Assembly (NCBI RefSeq): GCF_014489515.1
Contig: NZ_CP060782.1
Location: forward strand, 496,001-560,000
DNA length: 64,000 bases
DNA from: Sphingomonas sediminicola
GTDB lineage: Bacteria; Pseudomonadota; Alphaproteobacteria; Sphingomonadales; Sphingomonadaceae
Reading direction: 5' to 3'
Under the pieces are notes generated by a model, which saw only the letters and a program-made list of their open reading frames with translations, had not been told where the DNA came from and searched no databases. Positions 1 to 8,575 of the stretch are shown one piece after another (the first letter of the stretch is position 1; every line of letters starts with the position of its first letter). Both the position numbers and the translations under genes were made by a program.

Positions 1-384
1 GCGGTTTCCCTCCCCTTGTTCCACGGGGGCGCGCTCCAGGGCCAGTACCGCGGTCGACGCGGTCAATATGACGAGGCGGTCGCTCTGTACGACCGCCAGG
101 TCATCGAGGCGCTGCACGAGACGGCTGACGCCGTGACGAGCCAGAAGATGCTCGTTTCACGGCTCGCCAACTCGCGCCGCGCGCTGGCCGGTTTTGAAGA
201 GGCCAACCGCCTCGCCCGCCAACGCTACGAGCACGGCCTGTCCACGTATCTCGATGTGCTCACCGCCGAAGAAGGCGTGCTCGAAGCACGGCTGAATGTC
301 GCGCAGCTCGAAACGCGCGCCTTCTCCCTCGACGTGCAGCTGATCCGCGCCCTCGGCGGCGGCTTCAGCGCCTCAATCCACTGA
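1..384 (+). CDS. Outer-membrane efflux protein (TolC/NodT-like), C-terminal part
   Basis: The gene enters from the left edge in frame 1, so only the last 127 residues are visible. They have the alternating Ala/Glu/Arg-rich helical pattern of the TolC fold, including the typical late motif RYEHGLSTYLDVLTAEEGVL, where outer-membrane factors carry YxxGxxxYLxVLxAQ. The protein would form the outer-membrane exit duct of a tripartite pump. It ends 22 bases before a membrane-fusion gene that is followed by an MFS pump, so the three probably form an operon. The signal sequence and the first half lie outside the window. Confidence 0.85.
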   Translation, partial: AVSLPLFHGGALQGQYRGRRGQYDEAVALYDRQVIEALHETADAVTSQKMLVSRLANSRRALAGFEEANRLARQRYEHGLSTYLDVLTAEEGVLEARLNVAQLETRAFSLDVQLIRALGGGFSASIH

Positions 385-406
385 CAAGAAACAGGGAATT
401 GAAGAA

Positions 407-1582
407 ATGGCTGAACGTGATCCCATTGAATTGCAGCAGGCGGAGAATCTCGAAGAGGTTTCCGTGCCTGATGCGGAAAGAGCTGCCGACGATGTCCGCA
501 AGAAGCGCCGGAAGAAGGTTCTACTCGCCCTTGTAGCCGCGAAGCTCGCAATCGCCGGTGGCGCATGGATGTTCTTCGACGACGCGCATGTCGAAACCGA
601 CAACGCCTATGTCAGTGCGGACTCCGCGCAGGTGACCCCGCTCGTTTCGGCGGCCGTTACCGAAGTCGCAGTCGTCAACACGCAGATGGTGCACAAGGGC
701 GACGTCCTGCTTCGTCTCGACGACAGCGATGCGCGCCTCGCGCTTGCCAAGGCCGAGGCCGAGTTCTTTAAGGCCCGGCGCCAGTATTCGCAGATGGCCG
801 CCAACGGCGGATCACTCGCGGCGCAGATCAATGCCCGCGACGCCGACGTCGGTCAGGCGCGTGCTCAGCTTGCATCTGCCGAGGCGAACTTCGGCAAGGC
901 TCGCATCGACCTCGCCCGCCGTTCGGAGCTTGCCGAGTCCGGCGCGGTCTCCGGCGAAGAGCTGACGAATGCCCGTAACGCCTATTCGAGCGCCGAAGCG
1001 AACCTCGCGCTTGCCCGCGCCGGCGTCGCCCAGGCGGCCGCCATGCGTGGCGCGGCCCGCGAAAGCTGGGCTGCGAACGAAGCGCTGATTGCCGGCTCGA
1101 CCATCGACACCAGCCCGGAAGTCGCCGCCGCCAAGGCCAAGCTTCAGCAGGCTCGTCTGGATCTTGAGCGGACCGTCATCCGCGCACCGATCGACGGCGT
1201 CGTCACGAACCGCCAGGTCCAGGTCGGCCAGCGCATTGCGGCTGGCACCCCCGTGATGACCCTCGTCCCGATCGGGAAGGTCTATGTCGACGCCAACTTC
1301 AAGGAAGGCCAGCTGGCGAAGGTCCGGCCGGGTCAGGAGGTTGAGCTTGTCTCCGATCTCTACGGCGGCGACGTCGTCTACCACGGCCGCGTCGCCGGCT
1401 TCTCCGGCGGTACCGGCTCGGCATTCGCGCTGATCCCGGCCCAGAATGCCACCGGTAACTGGATCAAGGTCGTGCAGCGTCTGCCCGTCCGAATCACTCT
1501 CGATCCTGCCGAGCTAGCGAAGCATCCGCTCCGCGTCGGCCTCTCCATGGAGGCCAAGATCGACGTTTCCGGAGGCAAGTGA
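407..1582 (+). CDS. emrA: EmrA-like periplasmic adaptor of an MFS multidrug pump
   Basis: HlyD/EmrA family membrane-fusion protein of 391 aa, the usual length. A charged cytosolic N-terminus of about 37 residues is followed by one membrane helix (about 38-57), the family motif DNAYV (about 65-69), a long alpha-helical hairpin rich in Ala/Glu/Arg, and a closing beta-barrel with the lipoyl-type return motif RAPIDGVVTNRQVQVGQ. It bridges the inner-membrane pump and the outer-membrane duct. The stop overlaps the next start (TGATG), so translation is probably coupled. The symbol is given by family; substrates cannot be inferred. Confidence 0.9.
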   Translation: MAERDPIELQQAENLEEVSVPDAERAADDVRKKRRKKVLLALVAAKLAIAGGAWMFFDDAHVETDNAYVSADSAQVTPLVSAAVTEVAVVNTQMVHKGDVLLRLDDSDARLALAKAEAEFFKARRQYSQMAANGGSLAAQINARDADVGQARAQLASAEANFGKARIDLARRSELAESGAVSGEELTNARNAYSSAEANLALARAGVAQAAAMRGAARESWAANEALIAGSTIDTSPEVAAAKAKLQQARLDLERTVIRAPIDGVVTNRQVQVGQRIAAGTPVMTLVPIGKVYVDANFKEGQLAKVRPGQEVELVSDLYGGDVVYHGRVAGFSGGTGSAFALIPAQNATGNWIKVVQRLPVRITLDPAELAKHPLRVGLSMEAKIDVSGGK

Positions 1583-3113
1583 TGCAGACGGAGACGTCGG
1601 CGCCGGCGATGAGCAAGGGGACATTGCTCCTCGCCTGCCTCGTGCTGGCCTTCACCAACTTCATGGTGGTTCTGGACACGACGATCGCCAACGTGTCGGT
1701 CGCGCACATCGCGGGCGGCCTCGGCATTTCATCGAGCGAGGGTACGTGGGTCATCACGTCCTACGCGGTCGCTGAGGCGATCTGCGTTCCCTTGACGGGC
1801 TGGCTCGCCCGCCGGTTCGGAACGGTCCGCGTGTTCGCGCTAGGCATGGCCGGGTTCGGCGTATTTTCCCTCCTTTGTGGAATGGCCTGGAGTCTCGGCT
1901 CGCTGGTCGCTTTCCGGATCGGGCAGGGGCTCTGCGGCGGGCCTTTGATGCCGATCAGCCAGACTCTGCTGCTGAGCATCTTCCCGAAGGAGAAGCATGC
2001 GCAGGCGACCGGTATCTGGGCGATGACGACAATCGTTGCCCCGATCCTCGGTCCGATCCTCGGCGGCACCATCTCCGACAATTGGGGATGGCACTGGATC
2101 TTCTTCATCAACATCCCGATCGCGATCATCTGCGCGACGGGTGCCGTCGTCCTGCTCCGCAAGGCCGAGACGAAGGTGGAGAAGGCGCCGATCGACACCA
2201 TCGGCTTGATGCTGCTCGTCCTCTGGGTCGGAGCGCTTCAGCTGATGCTCGACCTCGGGCGCGAGCACGACTGGTTCGGCAACAACTTCATCGTGTCGCT
2301 CGCAGTGATCGCGGCCATCGGCTTCAGTTTCTTCGTCGCCTGGGAATGGTTCGAGAAAGACCCGGCGGTAAACTTGAAAGTGTTCCGCTACCGCGGCTTC
2401 ACCGTCAGCGTCATCGCTCTGGTGTTCGCCTACGGCACGTTCTTCGCCAGTCTCGTGGTCATTCCACAATGGCTTCAGGGCGCACTCGGTTACACCGCGA
2501 CCTGGGCCGGCTATGCGACCGCCTTCAATGGCGTCGCGGCGGTCATGATGGCCCCGGTCGTCGCCAAGTTGTCCGAGAAGGTCGATCCGCGCCTGCTGGT
2601 GTCGTTCGGCGTGCTCTGGCTAGGCGCGACCTCGCTGATCCGCGTCTTCTGGTGGACCAGCGATTCCGACTTCTGGACGCTTGCCTTGCCGCAGCTGATC
2701 CAGGGCGCCGGCATGCCTTTCTTCTTCGTGCCGCTGACCTCGCTCGCTCTGGGCGCGGTCGAGGAAAGCGAAGTCGCCTCCGCGGCCGGCGTGATGAACT
2801 TCCTGCGCACCATGTCTGGCGCGGTCGCGACAGCAATCGCGACGACTGTCTGGTACGACGGAGCTCAGGCGACCCGGGCCGAACTGTCGGGCGTCCTCAA
2901 CGGGCCCAGCAGACCATGCAGTCGCTGCAGATGCACGGCTACACGGTCGAGCAGTCCCGCCAGGTCGTGAGCAATCTCGTCGACGGCCAGGCGACCGCAC
3001 TCGCCACCGGCTCAATCTTTACCACCGCGGCAATCGTGTTCGCCGCAGCAGCGTCAATCGTCTGGCTTGCCCCGCGTCCCAAGCACGCGGTCGCCGCCGG
3101 CCATGCTCACTAG
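1582..3113 (+). CDS. emrB: EmrB-like DHA2 MFS drug:H+ antiporter, frame interrupted
   Basis: Fourteen-helix MFS transporter of the DHA2 family with the hallmark VVLDTTIANV in helix 1 and LARRFGTVRVF after helix 2. The ATG at 1582 lies six bases after GGAGG (1571-1575); a GTG at 1579 is the alternative. The frame breaks at the run GGGCCC (2902-2907). One extra base there joins the front part to the true C-terminal part (from QQTMQSLQMHG to 3113), giving 510 aa, normal for EmrB. Without it the protein loses its last transmembrane helix. I read this as a missing base in the sequence rather than a pseudogene. It forms one operon with the adaptor and duct genes upstream. Confidence 0.88.
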
Positions 3114-3123
3114 GAGAAAGGAA

Positions 3124-3387
3124 GTGTTGGATTTGATGTTTGCCGCTGCCCTGTCCGGCATGCGGACCGTTGAGGCGGCCGATGACGGCCAGCCTATGGC
3201 GATCGACTATTCGCTCGTTCCGGGCACGCAGCCGAGGGCGCCGGAGAGAGATTGGCGGATGTGGGTCGGTTCCGACTTCACCTCCTTCAAGGATGAGCGG
3301 GACTGCCCGATCTTCTTCCAGAGGGAGCTGCCTGGGTTCGGAACGCTAAGCGTCCGTTCACAGTGCGCTGTCGAAAACGAGGAATGA
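3124..3387 (+). CDS. Hypothetical protein downstream of emrB
   Basis: An 87 aa protein not recognised as any family. A GTG start at 3124 is preferred because AGGAG (3112-3116) sits seven bases upstream; earlier in-frame starts lie inside emrB. The first 20 residues are mildly hydrophobic (LMFAAALSGM) and could be a weak signal peptide. The remainder is polar, with two Cys residues (CPIF and SQC) that could pair outside the cytoplasm. It follows emrB by 10 bases and precedes two tiny membrane proteins, so it is probably co-transcribed with the efflux genes. Confidence 0.5.
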   Translation: MLDLMFAAALSGMRTVEAADDGQPMAIDYSLVPGTQPRAPERDWRMWVGSDFTSFKDERDCPIFFQRELPGFGTLSVRSQCAVENEE

Positions 3388-3390
3388 GAA

Positions 3391-3549
3391 ATGACAGCGA
3401 AAACGGAGCGGAAGATCGCGGCGGCCGGGATGGCCGGCGCCGTCCTGGCGATCCTCGCGGCGATGCTCGTCCTGTCAGGCTTGATGGTCGGACTCGGCGC
3501 TCGCGACGACCGCGTGCTCATGACGGCATCGACAGGAAACCACCGATGA
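3391..3549 (+). CDS. Small single-helix membrane protein (52 aa)
   Basis: The start ATG is three bases after the previous stop, with GAGGAATGAGAA in front. The product has a basic N-terminus (TAKTERKIAAAG), one hydrophobic helix of about 22 residues ending near GLMVGLG, and a short polar tail. No family is recognised. The layout suggests a small membrane protein made with the efflux operon, perhaps a pump accessory; that function is a guess from position only. Confidence 0.45.
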   Translation: MTAKTERKIAAAGMAGAVLAILAAMLVLSGLMVGLGARDDRVLMTASTGNHR

Positions 3550-3683
3550 ACGGTCGTGCGGCAAGCAGGCTGGTCGAGGCCCTGATCGTCGGGGTTGCAG
3601 CCAGCGCATGGTATCTGCTGAAGCGGCGTCCAGCGCCGGTGCGCTCGGCCTATCCGGACCTCGCCGGAAACTTCGCACTCTAA
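3546..3683 (+). CDS. Small membrane protein (45 aa), ATGA-coupled
   Basis: Starts inside the stop of the preceding gene (ATGA overlap at 3546-3549). The product has one hydrophobic segment (ALIVGVAASAWYLL) followed by a basic stretch (KRRPAPVR), which by the positive-inside rule points to a C-in orientation. No family is recognised. The ATGA coupling is the main reason to regard it as a real gene. Confidence 0.4.
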   Translation: MNGRAASRLVEALIVGVAASAWYLLKRRPAPVRSAYPDLAGNFAL

Positions 3684-3916
3684 TTGACCGGGGTCATGGT
3701 GCGCCCATCTGCGCAGCTTAGGGACCGTCGCAATTAAGGTTCGGGTTAGCGCACCATGGCATGAAACTCCTGAGCCTCTGCCTTGGACAGCCGCCAATGC
3801 ACGGTCGACCCACACAAAAGCGCCAAGCGCCGCGGCTGCAAATGTCAGAACCAGCAGTCCGCCAATTAGAGCAGAACGTGCATCGGGTACCCATTGGTAC
3901 GCTTATGGCTCGCCGC
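3684..3916. other. Non-coding or decayed stretch after the efflux operon
   Basis: No convincing gene. On the minus strand a frame between about 3880 and 3700 encodes a hydrophobic helix (GGLLVLTFAAAALGAF) but has no start codon before a stop, so it may be a remnant of a small membrane protein. No clear terminator hairpin with a T-run was seen after the efflux genes. Confidence 0.3.
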
Positions 3917-3947
3917 ATGTCGGCTTTCCACCCAATGCGGACATTAG
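3917..3947 (+). repeat. Palindromic dispersed repeat, copy 1
   Basis: Imperfect inverted repeat ATGTCGGC...GCGGACAT around the conserved core CTTTCCACCCAATG, ending ATTAG. It is intergenic, just beyond the end of the ridA-like gene. It matches ten other copies in this window, all in the same orientation. Confidence 0.8.
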
Positions 3948-3970
3948 ATCGACAGCGCACGGCCCGATAT

Positions 3971-4435
3971 TTATCTCGACTTCTGTTTTGGAACGTGCGC
4001 GACAACTGCGATTTCGACCAGCGCGCCGGGCTGAAGCAAGCCAGAGGTTCCGATAGCACTCCAGGCTGGCGGCGGCGATTTCATGTACCGGCTTTTCACC
4101 TTGGCGAAGGCGTCGATCTGTGCGGTCGGATCGGTGTGATAGGTACGCAGTTCGACGACGTCATCCCAGCTTACGCCTGCGCGCTGCAAAGTCTTGCCGA
4201 TCGCGTCGAAAGCCCTGACGAAAGCGTTCTCCATGTCCTTCTCGCCGGGAGCGAGATAGGCAGGCACTCCGGAAACATAGACGACGCCATTGCTGACGAC
4301 AGCGTCGGCCCAGCCGATCTGCTCCTGTAACTGACGCTGTCGCGCATTTTCGGGCATGATCACGACCGCCTGTTGGCGAGCACCTCCTGACTGGGCGGCC
4401 GCGGCAAAGGCCGCAATCGTCGTGAATAATACCAA
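3971..4435 (-). CDS. RidA/YjgF-family protein with a predicted signal peptide
   Basis: 154 aa protein of the RidA (YjgF/YER057c/UK114) superfamily, which includes enamine/imine deaminases acting on reactive intermediates of PLP enzymes. The core of the fold is visible (SNGVVYVSGVPAY, AFDAIGKTLQRAGVSWDDVV, ALVEIAVVAHVP). The start is a TTG at 4435 with a perfect GGAGG five bases upstream. That start gives a hydrophobic N-terminus (VLFTTIAAFAAAAQSGG), suggesting export, as in some periplasmic RidA-like proteins, whereas classical RidA is cytosolic. It is a single gene, and catalysis cannot be asserted. Confidence 0.75.
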   Translation of the reverse strand: MVLFTTIAAFAAAAQSGGARQQAVVIMPENARQRQLQEQIGWADAVVSNGVVYVSGVPAYLAPGEKDMENAFVRAFDAIGKTLQRAGVSWDDVVELRTYHTDPTAQIDAFAKVKSRYMKSPPPAWSAIGTSGLLQPGALVEIAVVAHVPKQKSR

Positions 4436-4622
4436 GTGATCCTCCTTTACGATGTCTAGAGTTGCCTCTGCGTGGCCGGGAGCGTCTACTGGCACTTAGG
4501 CGCCGAGTGCCGCCAAAATCTCGTCATCTCCGCTTCATCCATTTCTTCCAGTTCATGTGTACTGGCTCGTGTCTGATCGAAGCGCTCAGTCGGCTAGATG
4601 AACTGTCTCCGGCCTTCGACGA

Positions 4623-4654
4623 AGTGTCGGCTTTCGACCCGAAGCTGACATTAG
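4623..4654 (+). repeat. Palindromic dispersed repeat, copy 2
   Basis: AGTGTCGGC and GCTGACATTAG arms around CTTTCGACCCGAA. It lies 37 bases before the GNAT gene start. One arm has drifted from the consensus. Confidence 0.75.
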
Positions 4655-4691
4655 AGTCGACGCCTCTCTGGCAACCAGTAAACGGTCACCC

Positions 4692-5195
4692 ATGCATATC
4701 CCTACGCTTCGCACTGAGCGGCTCGTCCTCCGTGCACCTTCGGTGACCGATTTCGAAACCTACCGAGACTTCTATGCCGATCGGTCGGCTTCATTGTTCT
4801 ACGGCGGGCCACTGACAGCAGCGCAGGCGTGGCGGAAACTCGCGTACGACGTAGGTCACTGGACACTGCGCGGCTTTGGCATGTGGTCGGTAGTCGAGCA
4901 GGCGAGCAGCACGATGGTAGGCGGGTGCGGGATCGTTTGGCCAGAGGGTTGGCCGAGGCACGAACTGACTTGGTGGATAGTGCCAGGCGCACGTCGCAAC
5001 GGTTACGCGGAAGAGGCGTCAAGAGCTGCGATCCGGTGGGCTCAGGAAGTGCTTGGTTGGAGCGCTGTCGAAACGCACATGGATGATCAGAACGAGCCGG
5101 CAAAGCGATTGGCGCAGAAGCTCGGCGGCACGATCATATCGCGCGACATGTTTCCGGACGGCCTCGAACGAAACATCTACGAAATGGCGCCCTGA
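4692..5195 (+). CDS. GNAT-family N-acetyltransferase (RimJ/RimL type)
   Basis: 167 aa, full length for the RimJ/RimL-like GNAT branch. The opening PTLRTERLVLRAPSVTDF is the typical first strand and helix. GARRNGYAEEASRAAIRWA matches the acetyl-CoA pyrophosphate loop (R/QxxGxG/A motif A, here RRNGYA). The end, NEPAKRLAQKLGG, is motif B, where the sequence reads N-x-x-A-x-x-L-x-x-K-L-G. It probably transfers acetyl from acetyl-CoA to an amine; the substrate is unknown. It is flanked on both sides by palindromic repeats and looks like a stand-alone accessory gene. Confidence 0.85.
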   Translation: MHIPTLRTERLVLRAPSVTDFETYRDFYADRSASLFYGGPLTAAQAWRKLAYDVGHWTLRGFGMWSVVEQASSTMVGGCGIVWPEGWPRHELTWWIVPGARRNGYAEEASRAAIRWAQEVLGWSAVETHMDDQNEPAKRLAQKLGGTIISRDMFPDGLERNIYEMAP

Positions 5196-5207
5196 GATCG
5201 AACCTTG

Positions 5208-5238
5208 GATGTCCGCTTTCCACCCTTGTAAAACATTG
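5208..5238 (+). repeat. Palindromic dispersed repeat, copy 3 (degenerate)
   Basis: Left arm ATGTCCGC and core CTTTCCACCC are intact, but the right arm has decayed to TAAAACATT. It begins 12 bases after the GNAT stop. Confidence 0.65.
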
Positions 5239-5246
5239 CGCCAATT

Positions 5247-5830
5247 CTAATCGGCGATGGAGAATCCAATTGGCTTGAAGCTGCCGCCATTGCTTGAATA
5301 GGCGGAGCAAGCTGTGAGCCCGATCACCAACGGCATCTCCGCTCGAAAGCGAATAAAATCCCCCGCTCTGCTTACCGGGGCTCCACCCTAATCCTGCCAT
5401 CGATTCCGACGGGGACGTTCATGAAGACGTTGAACGCGATTGGGATCATGTCCGGCTCGATGCCGTAGGGCGCCAGCGCATCCGCCAGATTTCCGAAGCA
5501 CCCGCGATGAACGGGCTGATCCGGGTAAAAGTGGCGAAAGGTCGCTTCGCTGCAAGGAGTTAGAAGAAAATCGTGGATGCCAACCGTATCCTCGATGATG
5601 GACAGCATTGGGCGGGATCGATTGGAGTACAGGATGCTGCCGACTGTGAGCCTGATCGTCTCCGCATAATCGACCGTCCGACCGCTCGATATGACCTCTC
5701 GCACATCGACAGAGTTGTAGGCGAGCAAATCGGCAACTTGCACGCCTTCGATGTCCGTGACGGTCAATGTCTGGCCTTCATCCAGGCGAAATGCGACGCC
5801 GCTCCTTGGCGGGATTAGCTGCGCGGTCAC
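5247..5830 (-). CDS. DUF1989 / urea carboxylase-associated family protein, frame interrupted
   Basis: Member of the DUF1989 family, whose proteins accompany urea amidolyase or nitrogen-metabolism genes. Visible family features are GQTLTVTDIEGVQVADL, DFLLTPCSEATF, FNVFMNVPV and, near the end, GDFIRFRAEMPLVIGLTAC. The last part lies in another frame: at GGGG (5377-5380 on the plus strand) one base appears to be missing. Restoring it gives 194 aa, normal for the family, ending at 5247. The start ATG overlaps the stop of the upstream gene (ATGA), so the two are translationally coupled. This pairing with a heme-type N-oxygenase suggests a shared nitrogenous substrate, which is inference. Confidence 0.8.
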
Positions 5831-6516
5831 TGTCCTTCGTCATTGCTGCGGCTGAACGGACAGACCCAGTCACTGGCGACCTGTCGTCCACTATATTGAC
5901 GAGCCGCGCTCAACTCTCCGTGGCGCGCCAACATCGGATTGATCGACCCCGCTAGCACATCGTCTCGTTCCAGGATCGCCTTGCGGAGACCCTCGTACCG
6001 ACCCGTGATTCTCAGTTGCTCAAACTGGTCATGGAGGTTCAGTACGATCGTCGGGTATTGAAACCGTCGCGCCGGGCGACTTGCGCCGGGATGCAAGCCC
6101 ACAGCGAAGAAGGCCTCCCCACCAAAGCTCAAAGAGAAATGGGGATCTTCGGGATCGGTGCTGACTCGCTGGTCCGGAGCGATCCCCCGCCACTCATCCT
6201 TGTCGCTCATCGATTGGAGTCGTTCCCACAGAGCGTCTTCGAACTCTTCCTCTGCAAGGTCCAAGGGCCCCTCGAAGACGAATGCCAAACTGCGAAACAA
6301 TCCGCGATCGCGCTTGTATTCCTGGGCCCATTTGCGTGCGATTTCGTGCAACCGCAGGTCGTCCCATGAGCTGGTGATCGATCGACAAGCGATGACTTTT
6401 AATGTGCCGCGGCCAAGAGCGGACTTCGCGCCGACGCACGGAAAATCGCGTGACCGGACGAATTCCGAAAAGTCGTGTTCAATGGCGTGCTGATTTTCGT
6501 AAGACCAATGGTACAT
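5827..6516 (-). CDS. YqcI/YcgG family protein, GntA-like heme N-oxygenase
   Basis: 229 aa protein of the YqcI/YcgG family. Characterised relatives such as GntA of guanitoxin biosynthesis are heme-dependent N-hydroxylases of guanidine-bearing substrates. It keeps FPCVGAK (about 25-31), the central SFGGEAFFAVGLHPGASRPA with the His-Pro-Gly motif expected near heme, and PTIVLNLHDQFEQLR. The ATG at 6516 is chosen as the first methionine; a TTG at 6558 would add 14 residues and neither has a good ribosome site. No PLP enzymes of the guanitoxin pathway are adjacent, so the substrate is open. The next gene (DUF1989) starts inside its stop codon. Confidence 0.78.
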   Translation of the reverse strand: MYHWSYENQHAIEHDFSEFVRSRDFPCVGAKSALGRGTLKVIACRSITSSWDDLRLHEIARKWAQEYKRDRGLFRSLAFVFEGPLDLAEEEFEDALWERLQSMSDKDEWRGIAPDQRVSTDPEDPHFSLSFGGEAFFAVGLHPGASRPARRFQYPTIVLNLHDQFEQLRITGRYEGLRKAILERDDVLAGSINPMLARHGELSAARQYSGRQVASDWVCPFSRSNDEGQ

Positions 6517-6586
6517 CAGCCATGAACGAGCGTTGGAAGGAAGGGTTGCCGGAAGCAACCCACGCGCATTCAGTCGAGCCGCTCTT

Positions 6587-6616
6587 ACATCCGCTTCCCA
6601 CCAGTTGTGGATATTT
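6587..6616 (+). repeat. Palindromic dispersed repeat, copy 4 (divergent)
   Basis: ACATCCGCTTCCCACCA followed by TTGTGGATATT aligns to the repeat consensus with several mismatches, mostly paired between the arms (CCGC/GTGG). It lies between two genes of opposite strand. Confidence 0.5.
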
Positions 6617-6680
6617 CGGCGCTGAGACGCGGCTTATCGCGAGCGGCGGAACGCAAAGTCTTCCAATTCGCTTCTGTTGT

Positions 6681-6839
6681 ATGAAGTTGATCGGTGCCGA
6701 CGAATCACGTGCTCAGGCGAAGCACTGCCGCGAGCTTGCGATGAGCACGAAAGATGCTGAGATCGAGCTATTGTTTCTTCAAACTGCCGAGGATCTGGAA
6801 CGACAAGCGGACCGGCTCGAAAACTCGCACTTAGGCTAG
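6681..6839 (+). CDS. Small helical protein (52 aa)
   Basis: 52 aa, highly charged and almost entirely helical by composition (RAQAKHCRELAMSTKDAEIE). It resembles the other small proteins at 11495-11683 and 11833-12024 in having a conserved Ala/Arg/Glu-rich helix pair and no cysteine pair or signal. Function unknown. The start ATG at 6681 lacks a strong ribosome site; longer in-frame versions start inside a repeat and are less likely. Confidence 0.45.
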   Translation: MKLIGADESRAQAKHCRELAMSTKDAEIELLFLQTAEDLERQADRLENSHLG

Positions 6840-6896
6840 GCTAACGAAGACCTGCCGCCGCACGCAACAATGCCAGAACGAGGTGTGGCAGCTTAG

Positions 6897-6929
6897 AATG
6901 TCGGCTTTCCACCCAAAGGCGAACATTGG
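6897..6929 (+). repeat. Palindromic dispersed repeat, copy 5
   Basis: AATGTCGGC / GGCGAACATT arms with core TTTCCACCCAAA. It sits 31 bases past the 3' end of the convergent histidine kinase gene. Confidence 0.75.
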
Positions 6930-6959
6930 AGGTAGAGTTAGTTGGGGCTTCGGCAGGCC

Positions 6960-8339
6960 TCAGGAGACGTGGGCGACGGTCACTTTCGTGCCGGGGTCCT
7001 GGTTAGCCACATCAACGGTGGCATCCAGCTGTTTCGCAAGCGCTTTGACAATCCCTGTGCCAAGTCCCGGTTTTGCGTCGCTCTCTGCGGCCATGCCGTT
7101 TCCGTTGTCACCCACCGTCAGCGTCCAACCTTTGTCGCTCGACGAGTAGTCGACTTGAATCTGGCCCTTCTGGTTCCGGCCGGGAAAGGCGTGCTTGAGC
7201 GCATTGATGACGAGTTCGGTGACTATCAAACCAAGACTGACAGAAACATTGGCATTCGTGACCGTGTCGTCGACCTTGGACGATAGGGAGATACGGTTTG
7301 CATCGTCGATCATTGACGCGCCGATGCTGGCGCACAAGTCGCTGAGATATTTGTTCAGTTCGACCTTATCCGCACTCTTCATCGCCAGCTGCTTTTGCAG
7401 CGTGGCAATGGACATCACCCTCTGATGGGCGTCCTGAAGATGGGTTCGAGTTTCTTCGGATTGCACTCGGCGAGCGCTTTGCATGAGAACGCTGGCGATG
7501 ATTTGCAGGCTGTTCGCTACGCGATGCTGCAGTTCCTGCAGGAGGATCTGGTTGCGCCGTACCAGTTCGTCCTTGAGCTTCTCGGCCAAACGCGCGGAGG
7601 TGATGTCCGTGACCGCGAGAACAATCCGAGGCTGCTCAGCGTCGCCATACTCGAGTTTGTGTGCGTTGAGCACTAGGCAGGCAGGCTCGTGCCCTTTGCG
7701 CTTGAGGTCCATCTCGTAGGCATCGATCGAAGCCGCGTGGTCGAACGTGGCGCGAAGCAGCGAGTTCAGCTGGGGCACATCCCATTCACCGTCACCCAGA
7801 GCCGCGAGCTTCGTCCCGTTTACGGTGGCGGGATCGATCCCGAACGCGCTGCAAAACGATCCGCTTGCACCGATGACGGTCAGGTCCTCAGCGAGCAACA
7901 GCAACGGAGCCCTCGATGAAACAATCAAGGCTTTGCCGAGAGCCGTTACTGTGTCGGCCACGGGGATGGTTTCCGTCATTACCTTTGCCTTTTCCGCTGT
8001 CGCCAGTGCCGATCGAACGGCTCTGGACACCACTTCCTTGGTGAATGGCTTCACGATTAGCGGATGGTGAGGCATGCGCTTTACCACATCGGCTGGGCTA
8101 CCGGTGATAAAGATCACGGGTATGGGAGGGCCATCACATATTCGGTCCACCGCATCGATCCCGCTTCCGGGGTTCAGCTGCACATCCGCGGTAATCAGGT
8201 CTGGGCATCTCATGCGCGCCGCCACGAGTGCCTGCTCTGTCGAACCTACGACGTCGAACGAGGTGAACCCGCATTCCGCCAATATGTCCTCGATGGACAT
8301 CGCGATTAATGGATCATCTTCGATGACGAGTGCGTGCAT
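6960..8339 (-). CDS. Hybrid response regulator-histidine kinase (REC-PAS-HisKA_2-HATPase)
   Basis: 459 aa cytosolic signalling protein without membrane helices. Residues 1-120 form a receiver domain with acidic pocket E7/D8/D9 and phosphoacceptor D52 (ITADVQL). A PAS-like domain follows (about 145-250). Then comes a HisKA_2-type dimerisation box with the phospho-His in LLQELQHRVANSLQ. The C-terminal HATPase_c domain shows the N box ELVINALKHAFP, G1 VGDNGNGM and G2 GLGTGIVKAL. Kinases of this class in alphaproteobacteria often feed the general stress response or light/redox control, but no phyR or sigma factor is adjacent here. It is transcribed alone, towards copy 5 of the repeat. Confidence 0.88.
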   Translation of the reverse strand: MHALVIEDDPLIAMSIEDILAECGFTSFDVVGSTEQALVAARMRCPDLITADVQLNPGSGIDAVDRICDGPPIPVIFITGSPADVVKRMPHHPLIVKPFTKEVVSRAVRSALATAEKAKVMTETIPVADTVTALGKALIVSSRAPLLLLAEDLTVIGASGSFCSAFGIDPATVNGTKLAALGDGEWDVPQLNSLLRATFDHAASIDAYEMDLKRKGHEPACLVLNAHKLEYGDAEQPRIVLAVTDITSARLAEKLKDELVRRNQILLQELQHRVANSLQIIASVLMQSARRVQSEETRTHLQDAHQRVMSIATLQKQLAMKSADKVELNKYLSDLCASIGASMIDDANRISLSSKVDDTVTNANVSVSLGLIVTELVINALKHAFPGRNQKGQIQVDYSSSDKGWTLTVGDNGNGMAAESDAKPGLGTGIVKALAKQLDATVDVANQDPGTKVTVAHVS

Positions 8340-8575
8340 TGCGGCGCTCCTTGAGTAGGGAGCGTGCCATGGCTCTCCAGCACCAATACCAAACTATGTG
8401 ACTGGTGATATCCCTTCAACGGATCGGACCACTGATCGTTGCAATGCAGCGGGCGATTGCGGCGGATGGCATCGCAAGCCGACGGGTCTGAAAAGCAACC
8501 AAATTTATGGCTCCGTACATTTACGGAATGATTGCCTCGGCGGGCGGAGCAATAGCACGCTTGCGAGAGGTTGTG
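8340..8575. other. Upstream region of the histidine kinase gene
   Basis: 236 bases between divergently arranged genes. No gene, clear promoter pair or terminator could be assigned; it presumably holds the promoters for both sides. Confidence 0.3.

Noticed and set aside
3207-3815. A 202-codon minus-strand frame beside the efflux genes
   Set aside because: Mostly antisense to small plus-strand genes with no domain; only a short hydrophobic stretch near its start looks protein-like.
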